Source: an uncultured Porphyromonadaceae bacterium (GTDB lineage Bacteria > Bacteroidota > Bacteroidia > Bacteroidales > Muribaculaceae). Taken from it: a stretch of 15,915 bases of DNA. This document shows, piece by piece, positions 7,627-13,925 of the stretch (the stretch's first letter is position 1; the number at the start of each line of letters is the position of its first letter). The DNA lies in assembly GCA_902494595.1 (NCBI GenBank), contig CABUTY010000002.1, positions 1 to 15,915 on the forward strand. The letters are read 5' to 3'. The notes beneath the pieces were generated by a model. The model made no database searches. It had not been told where the DNA came from and saw only the letters and a list, made by a program, of their open reading frames with translations. The translations under genes were made by a program, and so were the position numbers.

Positions 7627-8726
7627 TTCTTTATCAAGTTCACTATTCTCTCCACGTCATCTTCTGAGAGGGCGTGGTGCATGGGGAGGCAAATCACGGT
7701 GGCGGCCATGCGGTGGGCATGGGGGAGGTTCTCCGGAACGGCCGACGGCAGCCCGCGGTAGGTGGAGAACTCTGTAATCAGCGGGTAGAAGTAACGGCGT
7801 CCCAGCACGCCGGCGTCGCGCATCTTGAAATAGAGCTCGTCGCGCGTCATGCCGTATTTCTCCGCATCCACGAAGATGGGGAAGTAGCTGTAATTGTGGC
7901 GCACGCCAGGCATGTCGTCGAAGAAGGTGATGCCTTCCGTGCCGCGCAACGCTTCCCGGTATGCCACGGCAACCTTGCGGCGTGCCGCTATGGCGGCATC
8001 TACCTGCCGCAGGTTCAACAGCCCGTAGGCCGACCGCATCTCGTCCATCTTTGAGTTGATGCCGGGAGCAACTACCTCTGTTTCGCCGGCAAAGCCGAAA
8101 TTTTTCAGATAGTCGATGCGCTGCTTGGTCTTGGCGTCGTGCATGACCATGGCGCCTCCCTCGATGGTGTTGTAGACCTTCGTGGCGTGGAACGACAACG
8201 TCGACATGTCGCCGGCGTTGAGTATACTTTTGCCGTCAACTTCCACTCCGAAGGCGTGGGCGGCATCGTAAATCACACGCAGTCCGTATTTGTCGGCGAT
8301 GGCCTGTATGCGTTCCGTGTCGCAGGGCTTGCCGTAGACGTGCACGGGCATGATGGCCGTGGTCTTGGGAGTGATGGCTGCTTCTATGCAGTCAGGGTCG
8401 ATATTGCCGGTGGCCAGGTCGATGTCGACAAACACCGGCTTGATGCCGTTCCACCACAAGGCATGCGTCGTGGCCACGAAACTGTAGGGCGTAGTAATCA
8501 CTTCGCCGGTGATGCGCAGGGCCTGCAACGCCGTAATCAGCGGCAATGTGCCGTTGGTGAACAGGCTGACATACGGCACCTTCAGATAGTCGGCAAGCGC
8601 CTCTTCGAGTCGCTGGTGGAAACTGCCGTTATTGGTGATCCACTTGCTGTCCCATATCTCGCGGAGCAGACCTTGGAATTCCTCCAGGTCGGGCAGCAAT
8701 GGCGATGTGACGGTAATAGTGTCCAT
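7623..8726 (-). CDS. DegT/DnrJ/EryC1/StrS-family sugar aminotransferase
   Basis: PLP-dependent aminotransferase, 367 aa, of the family that converts a keto nucleotide sugar (typically a dTDP- or UDP-linked 4-keto-6-deoxy sugar) to an amino sugar. Residues seen include the PLP phosphate region TNGTLPLITAL, ITTPYSFVATTHAL, the PLP-nitrogen Asp in YDAAHAFG (D154, H157), and the Schiff-base Lys183 in SFHATKVYNTIEGGA. I chose the ATG at 8726 (MDTITVTSPLLP), which matches the normal family N-terminus; an upstream TTG would add five residues. It is the first enzyme gene after the antiterminator (48-bp gap) and overlaps the ATP-grasp gene by four bases. It probably supplies the amino group that the ligases or the GNAT enzyme then acylate. 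Exact sugar unknown. Confidence 0.93.
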   Translation of the reverse strand: MDTITVTSPLLPDLEEFQGLLREIWDSKWITNNGSFHQRLEEALADYLKVPYVSLFTNGTLPLITALQALRITGEVITTPYSFVATTHALWWNGIKPVFVDIDLATGNIDPDCIEAAITPKTTAIMPVHVYGKPCDTERIQAIADKYGLRVIYDAAHAFGVEVDGKSILNAGDMSTLSFHATKVYNTIEGGAMVMHDAKTKQRIDYLKNFGFAGETEVVAPGINSKMDEMRSAYGLLNLRQVDAAIAARRKVAVAYREALRGTEGITFFDDMPGVRHNYSYFPIFVDAEKYGMTRDELYFKMRDAGVLGRRYFYPLITEFSTYRGLPSAVPENLPHAHRMAATVICLPMHHALSEDDVERIVNLIKK

Positions 8727-8774
8727 ATTCTTGTTTTGCAACTGTGCCTGAAGTGCACAGGAGTACTCACTAAT

Positions 8775-9299
8775 CTACAGGAATTCGATGAATGAGGGGT
8801 GGAGTTCGTACTCCACGGCCAGGAGGCCGGGGAGACGTACCAGTATCTTCTTCTTCCTGCCGCCGCGGATGCTCAGCAGCTCGGCTTCATATCCGTTGAG
8901 GATGTCGTCGCTGATGATGCGTATCCTCTTGCCGAAATGCAACGTGCCCAATTCTTCTGGCAGGTAATAACGCGGTTCTTTGCTTTGCTGCGAGGCGGCG
9001 ATGAACCGGTCCATCTCGGCGGTGTCGATGGTCAGAGGGTCGCGATATGGACGTCCCTTGACGTAGCGGTATTGAAGGGTAGGGGTCCCGGCGATGTACG
9101 GGTCGAGTTGCTCGCGTGTTCCGCGCACGAAGAGAAGGTCGTGGAGCACAGGCTGCTGCCGCTTCACCTTGCGCCCCTGACAGGTGACCACAGTCCACCG
9201 CATGGGAGTGAATACCTCCAGACCAGCCTCGCGCAGCAGCTCATAGCCGGGACGCTTGGCGTTGGGCCTCGTAAGGTCGCGCAGACAATACCAGTGCAT
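8775..9299 (-). CDS. UpxY-like NusG-family transcription antiterminator
   Basis: NusG paralogue of 174 aa of the type that heads Bacteroides capsule operons (UpxY). It begins with the NGN-domain signature MHWYCLRDL and continues with LLREAGLEVFTPM and VLHDLLFVRGT, as in RfaH/UpxY proteins. The C-terminal part holds a KOW-like segment (FGKRIRIISDDILNGYEAELLSI) followed by KKILVRLPGLLAVEYELHP. UpxY proteins bind RNA polymerase at the operon's own leader and stop premature termination within the long polysaccharide operon. As the first gene, directly downstream of a promoter and a hairpin-containing leader, it fits that role exactly. The ATG at 9299 is the natural start. No UpxZ-like inhibitor gene follows, unlike in B. 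fragilis loci. Family confident; autoregulation is inferred from precedent. Confidence 0.92.
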   Translation of the reverse strand: MHWYCLRDLTRPNAKRPGYELLREAGLEVFTPMRWTVVTCQGRKVKRQQPVLHDLLFVRGTREQLDPYIAGTPTLQYRYVKGRPYRDPLTIDTAEMDRFIAASQQSKEPRYYLPEELGTLHFGKRIRIISDDILNGYEAELLSIRGGRKKKILVRLPGLLAVEYELHPSFIEFL

Positions 9300-9310
9300 A
9301 GCTTCTATTC

Positions 9311-9345
9311 CTGCCTGATTGTGTAATTATTTGACATTCAGGCAG
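9311..9345 (-). promoter_or_regulatory. Hairpin in the antiterminator leader
   Basis: CTGCCTGA at 9311-9318 pairs perfectly with TCAGGCAG at 9338-9345 over a 19-nt A/T-rich loop, 11 bp before the antiterminator start codon. It lies inside the predicted leader transcript (about 9300-9449). It could be a pause or recruitment site for the UpxY-like protein, a translation control element, or chance. Two smaller hairpins sit nearer the transcription start: CATCGG/CCGATG at 9428-9442 and GCTG/CAGC at 9442-9452. Confidence 0.5.
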
Positions 9346-9455
9346 TTATGGCTACAGGGCCAATGAGTTGACCTATATGCGGGGGTTGCCGTCGTTTTCA
9401 ATGTGGTGAAGATGTCGGCAAATCAGCCATCGGCATCCGATGCTGAAACAGCGTG

Positions 9456-9486
9456 CAAAATTACTATTTTTCGCGCAAAACGGCAA
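9456..9486 (-). promoter_or_regulatory. Bacteroidota-type promoter of the polysaccharide operon
   Basis: Read on the minus strand, CTTG/TTG (9484-9486 as CAA on the plus strand) is followed by exactly 20 bases and then TAATTTTG (9456-9463), matching the Bacteroidota sigma consensus TTTG-N19/20-TAnnTTTG. Transcription would start near 9449, giving a leader of about 150 nt before the antiterminator. I saw no long inverted repeats around it, so nothing indicates that it is an invertible capsule promoter. Confidence 0.7.
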
Positions 9487-9524
9487 GTCTTTTCCCTGAA
9501 ACATCACTTTGTCCTGGCCTCCTA

Positions 9525-10041
9525 TGATTCTCCGACGAGGAAGACCCGGAGCTGATGGCCCAGGACTTCGAGAGATTCCCCGACAGTGGTACAACGAGGG
9601 CTTCATGTCGGAGGACGACTTCGACAATATCATCGAATATTAAAGGAGTTCAAGCGGCGCGGATGGCGCAGCGAGTCCGTGTACCTCGGAATTGACAAAT
9701 CGCCGGATACTAATAATATATGCCAATATGAGGCAAACCCGATGCACCACGACGAGAAGTATCTTCTCATCAACAACGCCTTTGCCGGAAAGCAAAGGCT
9801 CATGCCGTTCTTCAACCGCTCGAACAACGAAGACCTTATCCTTGCCATTCAGTCAGCCGGTGTCTCCAACGGTCGCAACGGCTTCCGCAAGGATAAGTCG
9901 GGCGAAAAGCTCGCCGAGAGCGAGGAAGACCTGCTGGAACACCGCACCGACGGCACCGATGCTTTCGATACCCTCTACATCGGCTGTGAGAAATTCCCGT
10001 TCCACGATTCTTTCTCTCTGTCAACGAGCGGTGTTCTCTGA
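9525..10041 (+). pseudogene. Decayed phage gene, probably terminase large subunit C-terminal part
   Basis: Three frames join into one plausible protein: SDEEDPELMAQDFERFP, then RQWYNEGFMSEDDFDNIIEY, then LKEFKRRGWRSESVYLGI and onward to the TGA at 10039-10041. One base is missing near 9575 (a CCCC run) and one near 9635 (TATTAAAG in place of TATTTAAAG). The C-terminal part, with YLLINNAFAGKQRL and LEHRTDGTDAFDTLYIG, resembles the end of large terminases in Bacteroides prophages (RNase H-like nuclease region), but I cannot confirm this without a search. The 5' part of the gene is absent: the sequence stops near the capsule promoter, so a rearrangement has cut it. It may be one end of a degraded prophage. 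Family moderately uncertain; coding character and frameshifts are clear. Confidence 0.6.
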
Positions 10042-10074
10042 AATTTTTGCTAAATTTATGGTCATAAAATTTTA

Positions 10075-10647
10075 ATGACCATGGCAAATTTACCCACATA
10101 CGTACTTGGTGCTATCGGTGAGCACCAGACCTTATCGAGACTCTTGCTTCTCGGCTATAATGCCGCCATAACAAATCTTTCAGTAGAAAATACTGAAAGC
10201 ACGGACATTCTATGCCGGGACAGTAAAGGTCGCTTCTGTGCTATTCAGGTAAAGACTACTTCCGAAGATAACTGGAAAACCGGTATATCTCACAAGGAAT
10301 TTTACGATGGCAAAGGGAAGATTGATTTGGCAAAGGGTCGTAAATTCCTCGAAAACAAGGTGGTCGGCCCGTGGGTTTTCGTTCAAATTGGAGGTACGTC
10401 TATTAACCCTACTTTCAAGTTCTTTGTGTTATCTCGTTCTGAGGTAATCGACATGATATTTAGCAACGAAGAATGGTATCTTACCGGTTATAATCGAAAG
10501 AAACCACTTAAAGGTACTGGCCCTATTTGCCTGTACGCTCCATGGTTATATGGGAATGGTATTCCTGCAAACAGTAATCATATCGAATGGGTTAATCCTT
10601 TTTCATCTCCGGGTTATATGTTTGAAAATGCCTGGCATAATCTATAG
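10075..10647 (+). CDS. Predicted PD-(D/E)XK-type nuclease-fold protein
   Basis: Protein of 190 aa (188 if the second ATG at 10081 is used). The N-terminal half carries the arrangement of a PD-(D/E)XK nuclease: a helix with Glu in GAIGEHQTLSRLLLLGYN, then STDILCRDSKG with the metal-binding Asp44, and AIQVKTT with the Q-x-K pair (Gln58, Lys60). The second half (KFFVLSRSEVIDMIF, PICLYAPWLYGNG) is unfamiliar and may recognise substrate. There is no membrane segment or signal peptide. It begins 33 bp after the phage fragment and is followed by the Abi_2 gene, so a defence role (restriction-like cleavage) or a phage resolvase-like role are both possible. The fold call rests on motif spacing only. 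Confidence 0.65.
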   Translation: MTMANLPTYVLGAIGEHQTLSRLLLLGYNAAITNLSVENTESTDILCRDSKGRFCAIQVKTTSEDNWKTGISHKEFYDGKGKIDLAKGRKFLENKVVGPWVFVQIGGTSINPTFKFFVLSRSEVIDMIFSNEEWYLTGYNRKKPLKGTGPICLYAPWLYGNGIPANSNHIEWVNPFSSPGYMFENAWHNL

Positions 10648-10769
10648 ATTGATTAAGGCGATGCGTCTCCGCCGCCGGGCTATCGTGAATCGAGCCTCAG
10701 GTCTCGACCGAAAGGGTTCGCTCAAACAAGTCTCGCGTCTGCTTCGCGGTCTATCCCTAACGCATTTTA

Positions 10770-10790
10770 CGTTGCCGAAAATCGGCAACG
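10770..10790 (+). terminator. Perfect hairpin between nuclease and Abi_2 genes
   Basis: CGTTGCCGA (10770-10778) pairs with TCGGCAACG (10782-10790) over an AAA loop, a 9-bp perfect stem. A T-rich stretch begins about 8 bp later (GTTTTGTTTC), so it is a weak match to a rho-independent terminator. It could end the nuclease transcript or act as an attenuator in the leader of the Abi_2 gene. The rest of 10648-10854 shows no gene. Confidence 0.4.
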
Positions 10791-10854
10791 CGGATAATGT
10801 TTTGTTTCTCCATTTCGCGGATTATTTGTAATTTCGCATACTTCAAATTTGTAT

Positions 10855-11733
10855 ATGGCGAAATCAGCAACGACAATAGACCAACAGCTTGACCTCCTGA
10901 AATCAAGAGGTCTTACTGTCAACGACCCAGACAAGGCGCGTGAAATCCTGCTTGACATAGGATATTACCGCCTTGGCTTTTACCTGTTTCCTTTTGAGAA
11001 ATCTTATCCAGCACTCCGCAACCGTACACACGAGTATGTAGAGGGCGCTTCGTTCGAGGATGCGGTCAATCTCTATTATTTCGATTTTGACCTTCGTCTG
11101 TTGCTCATGCGCTATCTCAACCGTATCGAGATAGCTTTCCGCACTTCGCTAATATACAACCTCTCCAACAAGTACAATAACAATCCGGTGTGGTTCGTGA
11201 GTCCGGTCGTCGTCAATCGTCCTTATGCCCGCGAGTTCGAGCGTAAAGTCTATACCTCGGACTTCAAGCGCAATCCGGTTATCCATAGACACCACCAGAA
11301 CAATCCCAACGACCGCTTCGCTCCGGCGTGGAAGACACTCGAATTCATGACCTTCGGAGCCGTGATGAAACTCTACGAGCAGTTGAAAGAACGCGATGAT
11401 AAAATCTTCGTCGCCCATGAGTTCGGCATCCGTCAGGTCGTTACCTTCGAGAGCTATATGCACACTATCCGGCAAGTCCGTAATGTTTGCGCACACGGAC
11501 TGTTGCTCTATGATATGCGTTTGACACGGCGTATCAATCGAGGCCCTGCCCGACAGACTCCCCAAGAGTCCGGCAACATAGTAGGTGCTCTGCGCGTTAT
11601 TAAGTATATCATGGGGCAGGTATCCGCGAATCGTGCTGCCGAATTGAGCAATTCGATTAGATCTCTCTACGAGAGACTATGTGCTCAATCACCCAACTTG
11701 AAGCCGCTGATACCTGATTTATCCACAATATGA
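10855..11733 (+). CDS. Abi_2 family abortive-infection protein (AbiD/AbiF-like)
   Basis: Protein of 292 aa matching the Abi_2 family (PF07751), whose members AbiD and AbiF give phage resistance by abortive infection. Typical features are the N-terminal DQQLDLLKSRGL, the family hallmark LLDIGYYRLGFYLFPFE (about 33-50), FDFDLRLLLMRYLNRIEIAFRT in the middle, and RQVRNVCAHG near 207-215, which has the R-x4-H (R209-H214) pattern of HEPN ribonucleases. The ATG at 10855 is preferred; the in-frame codon at 10849 is TTG. No membrane segment is seen. It likely cleaves RNA or stalls growth when phage is sensed, and must be held in check in normal cells; the small RNA unit directly downstream is the obvious candidate. 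The family call is strong; mechanism and regulation are inference. Confidence 0.9.
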   Translation: MAKSATTIDQQLDLLKSRGLTVNDPDKAREILLDIGYYRLGFYLFPFEKSYPALRNRTHEYVEGASFEDAVNLYYFDFDLRLLLMRYLNRIEIAFRTSLIYNLSNKYNNNPVWFVSPVVVNRPYAREFERKVYTSDFKRNPVIHRHHQNNPNDRFAPAWKTLEFMTFGAVMKLYEQLKERDDKIFVAHEFGIRQVVTFESYMHTIRQVRNVCAHGLLLYDMRLTRRINRGPARQTPQESGNIVGALRVIKYIMGQVSANRAAELSNSIRSLYERLCAQSPNLKPLIPDLSTI

Positions 11734-11762
11734 GATTTTTAGCGCGAATTTTCTCCGAAAAT

Positions 11763-11793
11763 TTTGCCATGTCAAATAAAAGAATTACCTTTG
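11763..11793 (+). promoter_or_regulatory. Bacteroidota-type promoter of a small RNA unit
   Basis: TTTG (11763-11766), a 19-bp spacer, then TACCTTTG (11786-11793) match the TTTG-N19/20-TAnnTTTG consensus at every fixed base. It starts 30 bp after the Abi_2 stop and no start codon with a sensible reading frame follows before the terminator, so it should drive a short untranslated transcript starting near 11800. Confidence 0.72.
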
Positions 11794-11799
11794 CACTAT

Positions 11800-11895
11800 C
11801 AAAGTGCCGGTGCAGACTTCGTCGCTGCATCCTTGCACTCTAAAAAAAGGTAAAGTCGAGGCTACCACTTAGGCGGGTAGCCTCGCTTCTTTTTA
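11800..11895 (+). ncRNA. Candidate structured small RNA next to the Abi_2 gene
   Basis: About 96 nt between a consensus promoter and a terminator, with no credible open reading frame. Hairpin 1: GTGC (11804-11807) pairs with GCAC (11835-11838), and above an internal loop GGTGCAG (11809-11815) pairs with CTGCATC (11825-11831, one G-U), with a 9-nt loop. An A-rich linker of about 18 nt leads to the terminator stem at 11857-11885. The 5' AAGTG (11802-11806) is complementary to CACTT at the terminator loop (11866-11870), so a pseudoknot-like contact is possible. A conserved RNA associated with abiF-type genes has been described; whether this RNA belongs to it cannot be judged here. It may act as an RNA antitoxin or guide for the Abi_2 protein, or be an unrelated sRNA. 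Confidence 0.6.
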
Positions 11896-11896
11896 T
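11857..11896 (+). terminator. Strong rho-independent terminator
   Basis: A perfect 10-bp stem, CGAGGCTACC (11857-11866) with GGTAGCCTCG (11876-11885), with a 9-nt loop and followed by CTTCTTTTT. It ends the predicted small RNA and any Abi_2 read-through. Confidence 0.88.
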
Positions 11897-12313
11897 GTTC
11901 CATTGCATTAACCCATTAAATCCTCGGATTCATAGTGTTTATTAGCGAAAATTTTTAGAGGTATTCGGCGATTGCGTTGCAATTCTTTTTCTGTGCTTCC
12001 TCGGCACGGGGTTCTTGGGGGAGCCAAGCGCCGGAGGCGATGGCACGGTGTCTATGCTCCGCTTTGCCATCGAGTGATTACTTCACGGTGTAGATGTGTA
12101 TTTTGAGCGGAGCGGTCGGCGTTCACCGCCAAATATGCCTTGCCAGGGTACGTGGATCAGGATTTTGCCGGGACGTTTCGCGAGGAACTTTACTAGTAAA
12201 CACGCACGGGACACGCTATGATATTTCACTTTACAAAGTTAGGTCGCCAACTCAACTTTCCTCCGGCTCTCTAAAACCGGCACCGCCTATTTATACGACA
12301 CTACAAAGAGCAG
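11896..12313. other. Gene debris, no intact gene
   Basis: There is no convincing complete gene here. On the minus strand 11955-12077 is open for 40 codons without an ATG and reads as protein-like (HRHRAIASGAWLPQEP, AEEAQKKNCNAIAEYL, stop TAA); the codon just before it is TAA. On the plus strand 12094-12330 is open for 78 codons and its last part (NTHGTRYDISLYKVRSPTQ, KPAPPIYTTLQRADGPSD) also looks protein-like. Both are probably remnants of degraded genes, perhaps phage, or chance; I assign no function. Confidence 0.35.
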
Positions 12314-12457
12314 ATGGCCCTTCTGATTGAAGACTTGCAGTTCCGTGCAATCAATCAGATTGTCATTCAGTCGCACAACGCCATACGCTCGAAATACATT
12401 GCGCGATGCATAGACCCGTAGGCGCCCGACTTCGTTCCCGACAATTTGGAGAAATAA
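12314..12457 (+). pseudogene. Small gene remnant with an in-frame TAG
   Basis: From the ATG at 12314 there are 35 codons (MALLIEDLQFRAINQIVIQS ... YIARCIDP), then TAG at 12419-12421, then in the same frame APDFVPDNLEK and a TAA at 12455-12457. The sense stretch after the TAG reads like a natural C-terminus, so the TAG may be a nonsense mutation of CAG. It overlaps the end of the open stretch before it by 17 bp, as phage genes often do, and two strong hairpins follow. The protein family is not recognised. Confidence 0.35.
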
Positions 12458-12467
12458 CTTCTCCAAA
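12445..12467 (+). repeat. Perfect 9-bp inverted repeat (first of twin hairpins)
   Basis: TTTGGAGAA (12445-12453) pairs with TTCTCCAAA (12459-12467) over a 5-nt loop. It stands 13 bp before the terminator-like hairpin at 12481 and overlaps the last codons of the small remnant. There is no T-run behind it, so it is not a terminator by itself. Confidence 0.6.
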
Positions 12468-12480
12468 CTGTCCGTCCATC

Positions 12481-12513
12481 GGCGGCTCCCTTTGGGGAGC
12501 CGCCTAAGTTTTT
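12481..12513 (+). terminator. Rho-independent terminator
   Basis: GGCGGCTCCC (12481-12490) pairs perfectly with GGGAGCCGCC (12495-12504) over a TTTG loop, followed by TAAGTTTTT. The T-run is on the plus-strand side only, so it ends plus-strand transcription, most likely of the small remnant at 12314. It also separates that strand from the convergent secreted-protein operon. Confidence 0.85.
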
Positions 12514-12570
12514 GCCGATGCAGAATTTTGTGCTGCGGTTACAGTGACCTCCGCACGGTGCCTGTCGGCC

Positions 12571-12585
12571 ATCCGAGAAAATTCT
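12571..12585. repeat. 15-bp direct repeat, left copy
   Basis: ATCCGAGAAAATTCT occurs here and again at 13926-13940, exactly bracketing the two-gene secreted-protein operon. This copy lies 6 bp beyond the 3' end of the downstream gene. Confidence 0.75.
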
Positions 12586-12591
12586 TTGCAA

Positions 12592-13179
12592 TTAGAATCC
12601 TTCGTAAAAGTCGGTTGAGGAAGTACCCCAATTTTGAATCATTTCGGCTTGCCGTTTCTCAAGCAATTCTGTTTCATTCTGTAGAACTTCGAGAAGAGAA
12701 GTTGCGTCCTTGGGCTTGATTTTGATTTCCTCAATCTTTTGTTTTCCTTTACCGTAATTTACCGACTCAAGAATGATTTTATCAAGGGGAGAACCTTTTA
12801 TTTTTTGATAAGCTTCCTCGCTCATGGCATAACACATGCTTCTTAACGGCATAGTAGTGTTATTTCCACGCCATACATACGGAATGTTCTTATACATTTG
12901 TCCTGGGAGCGGCGTGATTTCGAACTTTTCTCCATCGGCAAACTGTAATATCAGATTTTTGTCCGGAGTAATGTCGTTTGTACCGCTTCTTACCAGACGG
13001 AAAACATATAGATGCTTTGGTTCCATGTCGGAATCATAGAGTTCGATTTTCAGACAGCAATATCCGAGCTGACTCTTAACGTTAATAATGTCAGTATAAG
13101 AATATGCTATGTTTTCAGATAGCGCTGCGAAGTTTAAGGTCACGAGCGCCAGCAATGTGAATATATAATGAAATTTCAT
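12592..13179 (-). CDS. Secreted protein of unknown family, second of a paralogous pair
   Basis: A 195-aa protein with a clear Sec signal peptide (MKFHYIFTLLALVTLNFAAL, cleavage around AALS-EN), so it is exported, probably to the periplasm or cell surface. No lipobox Cys is seen at the cleavage site. The mature part has strand-rich segments (LGYCCLKIELYDSD, KNLILQFADGEKFEITPLP), a helix beginning MSEEAYQKIKG, and a charged C-terminal helix (LEVLQNETELLEKRQAEM). The order 'LxxxFADG ... SEEA ... VNYGKGKQKIEEIKIKP' parallels the upstream gene, so the two are likely diverged duplicates. Its start is 19 bp after the stop of that gene. Function not recognised. Confidence 0.8.
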   Translation of the reverse strand: MKFHYIFTLLALVTLNFAALSENIAYSYTDIINVKSQLGYCCLKIELYDSDMEPKHLYVFRLVRSGTNDITPDKNLILQFADGEKFEITPLPGQMYKNIPYVWRGNNTTMPLRSMCYAMSEEAYQKIKGSPLDKIILESVNYGKGKQKIEEIKIKPKDATSLLEVLQNETELLEKRQAEMIQNWGTSSTDFYEGF

Positions 13180-13198
13180 TTCTGATTAGTGTAAAGAG

Positions 13199-13801
13199 TC
13201 AATGAACTTTGTCAAATGCCTGTCTCATTTCTTCCTGAACTGTTTCTGCGTCTTCCTCGCTGATGTCATAGTCTATGTATTTTCCATCCGCAAGCTCCAC
13301 TCTCCACTTCACAATTGGCTGTGATGTTAAGCGTACAGCCTCCTCGTCGGAAACGTCAAATTGGGTTGTTGAATAGAGAAGATAATAAACGTCCCGTATC
13401 TGTAGACTGGTCTTTATGTTACTGTTGTAAATCTGTGCTACGGAGCCGTCAGCATAAAGTTTATTGGGCGTGGAACTGCTTGTTGATATTTCGGGTTTAA
13501 CATACTGGTAATCGGATGCTGTACCTTTCAGTTCCATGATTGAGCCATCGCTTAGCTTTACAAGTAATCTGGGATTTTCTGTAGGCATTTGAATTTTCAC
13601 AAAAGGATTCCGCATCTTCAACACAATCCTGAAATTTGCGTTGGTATCCGACGAGTGTAATTTTCCAATACCCAATTCCGGAGATAAGTCCTGGCGGGCG
13701 CGAGTCCATATATCGTCGGCCCATTCCCAATTACCATTGGTATCGGCAAGAGAAATCAATGGCAACATCGTTGTTATTAAATAAAGAAAAAATTTTTTCA
13801 T
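13199..13801 (-). CDS. Secreted protein of unknown family, first of a paralogous pair
   Basis: A 200-aa exported protein. I chose the ATG at 13801 because it begins a clean signal peptide (MKKFFLYLITTMLPLISLA, then DTNG); upstream in-frame codons would bury it. The mature part contains NPRLLVKLSDGSIMELKG, a Ser/Thr-rich linker, YYLLYSTTQFDVSDEEAVRL, and KWRVELADGKYIDYDISEED near the C-terminus, suggesting a small beta-rich fold with two similar 'strand - D/ADG - strand' units. It shares its layout with the downstream gene. A consensus promoter lies 61 bp upstream. No catalytic motif is visible; a binding or surface role is plausible but unproven. Confidence 0.82.
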   Translation of the reverse strand: MKKFFLYLITTMLPLISLADTNGNWEWADDIWTRARQDLSPELGIGKLHSSDTNANFRIVLKMRNPFVKIQMPTENPRLLVKLSDGSIMELKGTASDYQYVKPEISTSSSTPNKLYADGSVAQIYNSNIKTSLQIRDVYYLLYSTTQFDVSDEEAVRLTSQPIVKWRVELADGKYIDYDISEEDAETVQEEMRQAFDKVH

Positions 13802-13861
13802 ACTTACTAAAGTTGGAGGTGCGATAAGACTGAATAAAACAGTGTGAAAGCTTGCATATCG

Positions 13862-13892
13862 CAAAGTTACTAATAAATCTGGATATTAACAA
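13862..13892 (-). promoter_or_regulatory. Bacteroidota-type promoter of the secreted-protein operon
   Basis: On the minus strand TTG (plus-strand CAA at 13890-13892) is followed by 20 bases and TAACTTTG (13862-13869), a match to TTTG-N19/20-TAnnTTTG except for one base of the upstream box. Transcription would begin near 13855, giving a leader of about 54 nt. Confidence 0.72.
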
Positions 13893-13925
13893 TTTTTTCT
13901 CTTGATAACATCTCATAGCATAAAA

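Noticed and set aside
8139..9326. Two long plus-strand open frames (218 and 175 codons)
   Set aside because: They lie opposite the DegT aminotransferase and the antiterminator, which carry full family signatures, and reflect third-position base bias.
9300..9530. Invertible capsule promoter
   Set aside because: I could find no long inverted repeats flanking the promoter at 9456-9486 and no invertase gene in the window.
10021..10074. Promoter before the nuclease gene (TAAATTTA at 10051)
   Set aside because: No TTTG-like upstream box lies at 19-21 bp, so only half of the signal is present.
12218..12313. Upstream extension of the 12314 remnant through a TAA at 12272
   Set aside because: The extended stretch reads less like protein than the overlapping frame that is open for 78 codons, so I kept the ATG at 12314 as the start.
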